From: an uncultured bacterium
GTDB taxonomy: Bacteria; Verrucomicrobiota; Kiritimatiellia; CAIKKV01; CALHGX01
DNA: 55,098 nt
Reading direction: 5' to 3'
NCBI GenBank assembly: GCA_938031185.1
Contig: CALHGX010000043.1
Span: forward strand, 1 to 55,098
Below the pieces are notes generated by a model. The model did not search any database and was not told the DNA's origin. It saw only the letters and a list, made by a program, of their open reading frames with translations. Numbering within the stretch: position 1 is the first letter of the stretch; each line of letters begins with the position of its first letter. The position numbers were made by a program, and so were the translations under genes. This document shows, piece after piece, positions 50,665 through 55,098 of this stretch.

Positions 50665-51072
50665 ATGAACGTTTTCTGCTACGGCACACTCCTGCTGCCC
50701 GAAATCATGGCGCGCGTGACCGGCCGTCATTTCCGTTCGGATAGCGGCCGCCTGCGCGGCTACGTGCGGCTGCGCGTCCGCGACGAAATGTATCCGGCCA
50801 TTCTCCCTTTTCCCGACACGCATACCGATGGCGTGGTCTATTACGACGTGGATGAATCTTCACTTCAGAAGCTCGACGCCTTCGAAGGCGCGCTCTACCG
50901 CCGCACATCCGTCAACATCGAAACCGAATCCGGCGAATGGGTGGAGGCGGAGGCGTATGTCATCCGCCTGAATAGCCGAAACCGATTGACGGCCGACGCC
51001 TGGGACGAAACGGAATTTCGCCTCAAGCACCTGAAAAAATTCCTCGAATCGTATCCGGGATTCACGACCTGA
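50665..51072 (+). CDS. Gamma-glutamylcyclotransferase/AIG2-family protein
   Basis: This 135-residue protein begins NVFCYGTLLLPEIMARVTG and has the family signature LQKLDAFEGALYRRTSV. GGCT/AIG2-like proteins cut gamma-glutamyl peptides to 5-oxoproline or modify small gamma-glutamyl compounds. A beta strand-rich core (RLRGYVRLRVRDE) fits the fold. The ATG at 50665 (alternative 50647) is chosen because the family starts with this YGTL strand. The frame continues upstream, without a stop, into the ThiF-like remnant, so a fusion product is formally possible. It converges with the transporter gene at 51085, 12 nt away. Confidence 0.82.
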   Translation: MNVFCYGTLLLPEIMARVTGRHFRSDSGRLRGYVRLRVRDEMYPAILPFPDTHTDGVVYYDVDESSLQKLDAFEGALYRRTSVNIETESGEWVEAEAYVIRLNSRNRLTADAWDETEFRLKHLKKFLESYPGFTT

Positions 51073-51084
51073 CCGCGGACGCGC

Positions 51085-52320
51085 TCACCACCCGGCGCGC
51101 CCCGCCGCCACGATCCATACCGCGGCGATGAGCAGCGAAACGATCGTAATCGGGACGCCCATGCGAGCATGCTCCCGAAACGACACCGTAACCCCCTGCT
51201 GGGCGGCCTGCTCGAAGGTGATGAGGTTGGCCAGGCTGCCGAGCGTGATTAGGTTGCCCGCGAAGGTGGTCGCCAGCGCCAGCGCATACCATGCCGAAGG
51301 CTGTCCCGCGTCCAGGAAACGCACCAGCAGCATCGTCGCCGGCACGTTGCTGACGAGGTTGCTCAAAACCGCCGACCCGCCGATCAGCAGCCAGGGGCGG
51401 TGCAGATCCCATCCGTGCGATTCCATCAACCCGAGCAGGCGCGCCGGCCAGCCGGTGTCGGCCAGTCCCTCGATCACCATGAACAAACCGCAGAACAGCG
51501 TGATCAGGTGCCAATCCACGAGGCCCAGAATGCTGCGCGTGTGCATGCTGCGGCTGAACAGCAGCACGGCGGCCACCGCCAGCGCGGAGAGTTCCCGCGG
51601 CGCCCGGGTAAAAAACAGGGCCACCACCGTGCCGACGGCCAGGAGCCCCTTGATCGTTTGACGGCGATTGAACTCGATGTCACCCTCTGCCGCCGTCGCC
51701 GACCAGGCGCCGGGCGCCGCGCGCAGTCGTCGCCGATAACCCCACAGCAGCAACCCAAACGCGGCCACCAGCGCCAGCAGGGACGGCGGCGCGCACCATA
51801 GGAAGAACCGGCCGAAAGGGAGCCGGCCCATCTGCCCAATGAGCATGTTCTGGGGGTTTCCGATGATCGTGGCGGCCGATCCAATGTTGCTCGCCACCGC
51901 CAAGCCGATCAGGTAGGGCAACGGGTTCAGCCCGCCCCGCCGCACCGCCGACACCAGCACCGGCGTAAAGGCCAGGCAGACGATGTCGTTGGCCAGCAGG
52001 GCGGACAATCCCGCCGACGCCAGCATGAGCCACCACAGAAAACGCCGGGGGTGATCCGCCCCGCGGGCCACTGCCTTGGCGGTCCAGGTGTAGAACCCGC
52101 CCAGACGCAACTGGGCCGAGATAATCATCAGCGCGTAAAGCAGCAGAATCGTCGGCATGTGCACGGCATGCAAAGCCGATTCGAGCGGCATCACACCCAC
52201 CACCACCATGGCCAGGGCGCCCAGCAGTGCGAACCCGGTGCGGTCCATGGCCAGGCCGGGCAGACGCCCGAACGCCACCCCCGCGTAGGTCAGCAGGAAA
52301 ATCACCAGTCCGGCATGCAT
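51085..52320 (-). CDS. SLC13/ArsB/NhaD-like anion transporter
   Basis: This 411-residue integral membrane protein has about ten to twelve helices. Landmarks typical of the ion-transporter superfamily are ANDIVCLAFTPVLVS, ASNIGSAATIIGNPQNMLIG and SNLVSNVPATMLLVRFLD, with FAGNLITLGSLANLI as the second repeat-like loop. The S/T-G-N-P and N-V-P motifs fit ArsB/CitM-type carriers for anions or dicarboxylates or Na+/H+ exchange. The exact substrate is not resolved. The ATG at 52320 has GGGAGGGG 10 nt upstream. It is divergent from the MscS-ParB gene, with a 123-nt shared upstream region. Confidence 0.82.
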   Translation of the reverse strand: MHAGLVIFLLTYAGVAFGRLPGLAMDRTGFALLGALAMVVVGVMPLESALHAVHMPTILLLYALMIISAQLRLGGFYTWTAKAVARGADHPRRFLWWLMLASAGLSALLANDIVCLAFTPVLVSAVRRGGLNPLPYLIGLAVASNIGSAATIIGNPQNMLIGQMGRLPFGRFFLWCAPPSLLALVAAFGLLLWGYRRRLRAAPGAWSATAAEGDIEFNRRQTIKGLLAVGTVVALFFTRAPRELSALAVAAVLLFSRSMHTRSILGLVDWHLITLFCGLFMVIEGLADTGWPARLLGLMESHGWDLHRPWLLIGGSAVLSNLVSNVPATMLLVRFLDAGQPSAWYALALATTFAGNLITLGSLANLITFEQAAQQGVTVSFREHARMGVPITIVSLLIAAVWIVAAGRAGW

Positions 52321-52405
52321 GGCAACGCGCCCCTCCCGGGCGACCAATATGTGGATCGCGGCCCCGCAACGCAACGGCAAAAGGGCCGCCCGGACGCGCT
52401 CGGAG

Positions 52406-52435
52406 TTGACGGCGCGAGACGCGATGCCCCATAGT
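52406..52435 (+). promoter_or_regulatory. Promoter of the MscS-ParB gene
   Basis: TTGACG (52406-52411) and CATAGT (52430-52435) are 18 nt apart. Only 8 bases separate the -10 from the ATG at 52444, so the transcript would be leaderless or nearly so. The -10 is a 4 of 6 match, so the call is moderate. Confidence 0.5.
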
Positions 52436-52443
52436 ACCGCGCC

Positions 52444-53670
52444 ATGCAAGACGCGTCGGATCACCGGTTGTTCCATCGCCGCACCGTGCTCGTGTTCGCG
52501 CTATCGCTGGCCGTGCTGGCCGCGGCCCTGCCGGCCCACCGCCTCTATCCGTCATTGAACTTCTTGAAGGGCGGCCGCCCGTTCGCCGACTTCGTGGCGG
52601 CGGTGGCGGCCATCATGGCGGTGCTCCAGCTCCTCAAGCTCATCACCCAGTGGACGTTGAGCCGTCGACGCCGTCCGCTCAGCGAGGCGCGAATGATCGG
52701 CCGCCTCTACGATCTCCTCGCCGCCCTGGCCATCGCGCTCGCCCTGGCGCACAGCTTCGGAAAGCTTGGCGCGTTCGGCGCGGTTTTCGCCGCCTTCGGC
52801 GGCATGCTGCTCGGCTGGTCCCTTCAGGCGCCCGTGAGCGGTTTTGCGGCCTGGGTGCTCATCTCCCTCAAACGCCCCTTTCGGCCCGGCGACCGCATCC
52901 AGTTGCCCAGTCTCGGTCTCACGGGCGACGTCAAGGATGTGGGCCTGATGTACGTTATGCTCGACCAGGTGGGCGGCACGATCGGCAGCGAAGAGGCCGT
53001 GGGGCGCTACATCCTTCTGCCCAACGCCATGCTCTTCAGCCAGGTCGTCATCAACTACACCGTGCGCCAGGAAAGCCCGTACATGCTCGACGAGGTCGTC
53101 ATCCGCATCACGTATGATTCCGACTGGGACAAGGCCGAGCGGATTCTACTCGACGCGGCCCGCGAGATGACCGGCGACATCATTCAAGCGACGGCCGTCA
53201 ACCCCTATATCCGCTCGGACATGTACGACTACGGCGTCTATCTGCGCCTGCGCTACATGACCCGCGTCAAGGATCGCGCCGAGATATCCTACCGCATCAC
53301 CAAGCGTGTCTTCGCGGCCGTGCAGAGCACGCCGTCGGTGGATATGGCCATCCCCTTTGTCTATTCGTACCGGGCCGCCATGGCGAACTCGCCGGAAGAC
53401 AACGGCACCGGCGAGACCAAGGAGGTCGATTTGGCCCGCCTCGTGGCCGCGGAGCCGGCCCCGCCGGCCGATGAAAAAGAAATCGAGGAGCTCGCAGCCA
53501 GTATTCGGCGGCACGGATTCCTGCAGCCGATCGTGGTGACAGAGGAAGCGCCGGGACTTTATCGGATTCTCGCCGGCCATGCTCGCGTGGAAGCCTGTCG
53601 GCGTCTGGGCTGGAAAACAGTGCCAGCCGTGATCCGGGGCCGCACAGCGGGGTCAAAGACAACGGCCTGA
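52444..53670 (+). CDS. MscS-family mechanosensitive channel with C-terminal ParB-like domain
   Basis: This 408-residue protein has three predicted inner-membrane helices in residues 15-140 (FALSLAVLAAALPAHRLY, DFVAAVAAIMAVLQLLKLI, LGAFGAVFAAFGGMLLGWSL). The MscS pore/beta domain follows (QAPVSGFAAWVLISLKRPF, then RPGDRIQL) and the cytoplasmic alpha/beta part to about residue 315. Residues about 328-405 form a ParB/Srx-like domain with VDLARLVAAEP, EELAASIRRHGFLQPIVV and RILAGHARVEACRRLGWKTV. ParB-type domains bind CTP or related nucleotides, and this one lies where a cytosolic regulatory domain would. The fusion is unusual; a nucleotide-gated channel is a guess. Confidence 0.85.
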   Translation: MQDASDHRLFHRRTVLVFALSLAVLAAALPAHRLYPSLNFLKGGRPFADFVAAVAAIMAVLQLLKLITQWTLSRRRRPLSEARMIGRLYDLLAALAIALALAHSFGKLGAFGAVFAAFGGMLLGWSLQAPVSGFAAWVLISLKRPFRPGDRIQLPSLGLTGDVKDVGLMYVMLDQVGGTIGSEEAVGRYILLPNAMLFSQVVINYTVRQESPYMLDEVVIRITYDSDWDKAERILLDAAREMTGDIIQATAVNPYIRSDMYDYGVYLRLRYMTRVKDRAEISYRITKRVFAAVQSTPSVDMAIPFVYSYRAAMANSPEDNGTGETKEVDLARLVAAEPAPPADEKEIEELAASIRRHGFLQPIVVTEEAPGLYRILAGHARVEACRRLGWKTVPAVIRGRTAGSKTTA

Positions 53671-53672
53671 CC

Positions 53673-53696
53673 GGCCGCCTACCGATAGGGACGGCC
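53673..53696. other. Hairpin between convergent genes
   Basis: GGCCG pairs with CGGCC, and extra pairs extend the stem with a bulged A. It spans the 8-nt gap between the MscS-ParB and LamG-like genes and the end of the latter. There is no T-run, so it may be a weak bidirectional stop. Confidence 0.3.
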
Positions 53697-54782
53697 TACC
53701 ACGCGTAGAAATCGGTTCGGCGTGCCTTCTGGCGCTACGACAACGCCAACGATCGCATTCGTGGCAATGAGATTGGTGGCGTGCCCGATCTTCGCCCAGT
53801 GGGCCGTGGGAGCCAGCGAGGTCGCGGCCTCCACGTCAAACGCGATATTTTCCGCCGCAAACCATCTCACGACCAGCGCCTGCGTGGGTGCGCGATGGGC
53901 CGAAAGTTCTGGGGCGTAGGCCTGCAATGGCGCGGTATTCGAGCTGACCATCCAGCGAATCCATTCCCCGTTCCCCGTGCGCGCCGAAAAGAGCGTTCCC
54001 GTGTAACCGAACACCACGTCACGCACCACCCGGTTGGTTCCTTCTTCAAGACGAAACGACGCCACCAAACCGGTGACGGCCGAGGGCGCGAAAATACGAT
54101 CCGCCAACGCGGATAATTCCGGCCCCTCCAGCACGCGGGACCAAATCCGAATCTCATCCATGTACCCCCGGAATGAAGGATACGCGGGGCCTGCATCGTG
54201 CTTTTCGGCGCCCAGCACAAGAAAAGGGTCGGACTTTGGCCACGCCGTGCTGCGACCAACACGGTAACTCACGTTGCCGGACGGACCGGTCCCTTCCGCA
54301 TCCAGCACGCCATCCACAAAAATTCGCATCTGGCCGTTTGTTTCCCGGCGGGTCACAGCCACATGGCGCCAGCGATCGTCTCCCACGTGATTGGTGCCCA
54401 CAATGGTTTCCCCCCAGCTTCCGTTATGGACACCAAAAGCCAGAACGCTCGTCCCGCCTTGGCGCCCCATGGCCACGCCGAAATCACCATAATCACCGCC
54501 GCCATAAACATCGCGGTCCACAATCACGTTTCCAGTAATCCATCCGTCGCCATTCAGGCCGGGTGCCACCGTGCCCGCATTGTCCGCATATCGCGCGCGC
54601 ATCCAGAACTCAATCGTGAAGTCTCCCCCGACATTGAGCTGCGGCGCAGAAGCCAGCGGTATTTTTATTCGGTCTATCTGCCCCGTCCCTGTTCCGTAGA
54701 AACGCACCGCGAAACGGGACCCTTCCCCCAAGGCGTAAGAACCCGCCAAGAGCAGCCACACAGCGAATCCTTTCCCGCTCAT
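53679..54782 (-). CDS. Secreted LamG/concanavalin-like protein
   Basis: This 367-residue protein has a signal peptide (FAVWLLLAGSYALG). A LamG-type jelly-roll domain follows at about residues 25-245, with PLASAPQLNVGGDFTIEFWM, then DDRWRHVAVTRRETNGQMRI and FRGYMDEIRIWSRVLEGPEL, the standard DEIRIW signature. A C-terminal domain of about 110 residues ends NRFLRVVGRPYR, a pattern of Phe-Arg-Val ends often seen in secreted proteins of Verrucomicrobiota-like bacteria (recalled, not checked). It may bind carbohydrates on the cell surface. The ATG at 54782 is chosen over TTG at 54791, since only the former fits a short signal. Confidence 0.85.
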   Translation of the reverse strand: MSGKGFAVWLLLAGSYALGEGSRFAVRFYGTGTGQIDRIKIPLASAPQLNVGGDFTIEFWMRARYADNAGTVAPGLNGDGWITGNVIVDRDVYGGGDYGDFGVAMGRQGGTSVLAFGVHNGSWGETIVGTNHVGDDRWRHVAVTRRETNGQMRIFVDGVLDAEGTGPSGNVSYRVGRSTAWPKSDPFLVLGAEKHDAGPAYPSFRGYMDEIRIWSRVLEGPELSALADRIFAPSAVTGLVASFRLEEGTNRVVRDVVFGYTGTLFSARTGNGEWIRWMVSSNTAPLQAYAPELSAHRAPTQALVVRWFAAENIAFDVEAATSLAPTAHWAKIGHATNLIATNAIVGVVVAPEGTPNRFLRVVGRPYR

Positions 54783-54790
54783 ATGGCGCA

Positions 54791-54796
54791 ATTATA
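54791..54796 (-). promoter_or_regulatory. TATAAT -10 element directly before the LamG-like gene
   Basis: On the minus strand a perfect TATAAT ends 8 nt before the ATG at 54782, so transcription would begin within a base or two of the start codon. No good -35 is visible, so the call rests on the -10 and the position. Confidence 0.45.
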
Positions 54797-54910
54797 TACC
54801 ATCGAAGAGAGGATCGCCTATCTCGTCCGTAGACTGTGCGCGTGGGTTGCGCGGCCACGCGTGCATCCGGCCCAAAGAGTTAGCCGCCGCGTCGCTTCGG
54901 TGTAACCGTT

Positions 54911-54933
54911 TGTGAAGTTTTTTCGCCTTCACA
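54911..54933 (-). other. Hairpin downstream of the partial gene at the right end
   Basis: TGTGAAG and CTTCACA form a 7-bp stem around a 9-nt loop. It lies 25 nt past the stop of the partial minus-strand gene. No T-run follows on that strand. The gap 54797-54958 shows nothing else. Confidence 0.35.
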
Positions 54934-54958
54934 GGAAAAGCGCCCATGCCGCGTGAGC

Positions 54959-55098
54959 TCAGGGATGGACAGGTAGATCGTGACCCCTGTTGGGGTGGTA
55001 GTTGGGAATATACTGGCGCAGGACTTGTCCGAGGTCAAGGGGCTGCCAGGAAGCGATGGCAGGGTCGATCTTGGGGGCGCGTTGGCGGATGATGTCCA
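54959..55098 (-). CDS. Partial gene (C terminus), unidentified
   Basis: The last 45 residues of an open frame that runs off the window read DIIRQRAPKIDPAIASWQPL, then DLGQVLRQYIPNYHPNRGHD and LPVHP before a TGA stop. Amino-acid composition looks like real protein. I do not recognise the family; a transposase-like or uncharacterised protein is possible. Only the 3' end can be seen. Confidence 0.4.
   Translation of the reverse strand, partial: DIIRQRAPKIDPAIASWQPLDLGQVLRQYIPNYHPNRGHDLPVHP

Noticed and set aside
49705-51072. A single 455-residue plus-strand protein
   Set aside because: The first 200 or so residues are out of frame with the recognisable ThiF-like part. Only the last part of the frame corresponds to real domains.

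Overview
The window comes from a GC-rich, Gram-negative bacterium. The evidence is lipoprotein signal sequences, a Wza/Wzc-type polysaccharide exporter, CsgG-like outer-membrane lipoproteins, type IV pilin-like proteins and sigma-54 regulation. Several features suggest the Verrucomicrobiota/Kiritimatiellota (PVC) group: a LamG-type secreted protein with an Asn/Thr-rich tail, a GHL10-type glycoside hydrolase, URO-D-family enzymes and an abundance of prepilin-like proteins. That assignment is inference only; there is no rRNA or other marker gene here.

Layout. 0.2-1.6 kb: a short-chain dehydrogenase of the mannonate-oxidoreductase type and a flavin-reductase-like protein. 1.7-8.3 kb: two two-component systems whose histidine kinases share the same kind of periplasmic CHASE4-like sensor. 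One is paired with a NarL-type and the other with an NtrC-type regulator. Between them lie a 65-residue, six-cysteine peptide gene and tRNA-Glu(UUC). 8.3-13.6 kb: a pseudopilin operon preceded by a good sigma-54 (-24/-12) site and repeated upstream elements. 13.6-14.2 kb: a single-gene unit for a small secreted protein, with a near-consensus promoter and a strong terminator. 14.3-28.5 kb: an exopolysaccharide operon (export lipoprotein, co-polymerase/tyrosine kinase, two ligase/polymerase-like membrane proteins, five glycosyltransferases and a WecA-type initiating transferase fused to a CapD-like half), mostly joined by 4-nt ATGA overlaps.

28.4-40.9 kb (minus strand): an unusual eight-gene run. 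It holds two paralogous CsgG-like lipoproteins (one carrying six FN3 domains), a third lipoprotein with a related-looking domain, a 1284-residue repetitive secreted protein, a coiled-coil protein sharing a C-terminal motif with it, a TPR protein, a URO-D-family enzyme and a nucleotidyltransferase-family protein. This is the best candidate for an undescribed system, perhaps an envelope or surface-fibre assembly.

41-55 kb: a mixed region. It holds an rRNA-methyltransferase-like gene, a GH31 glycosidase, an ArsR repressor with a four-domain CoA-disulfide-reductase/rhodanese/TusA/DsrE protein, a GHL10 hydrolase, a decayed ThiF/MoeB gene running into a gamma-glutamylcyclotransferase gene, a SLC13/ArsB-like transporter, a MscS channel fused to a ParB-like domain, a LamG-like secreted protein and the end of an unidentified gene. 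Three genes here appear to be transcribed without a leader. No CRISPR array, insertion sequence or rRNA gene was seen.
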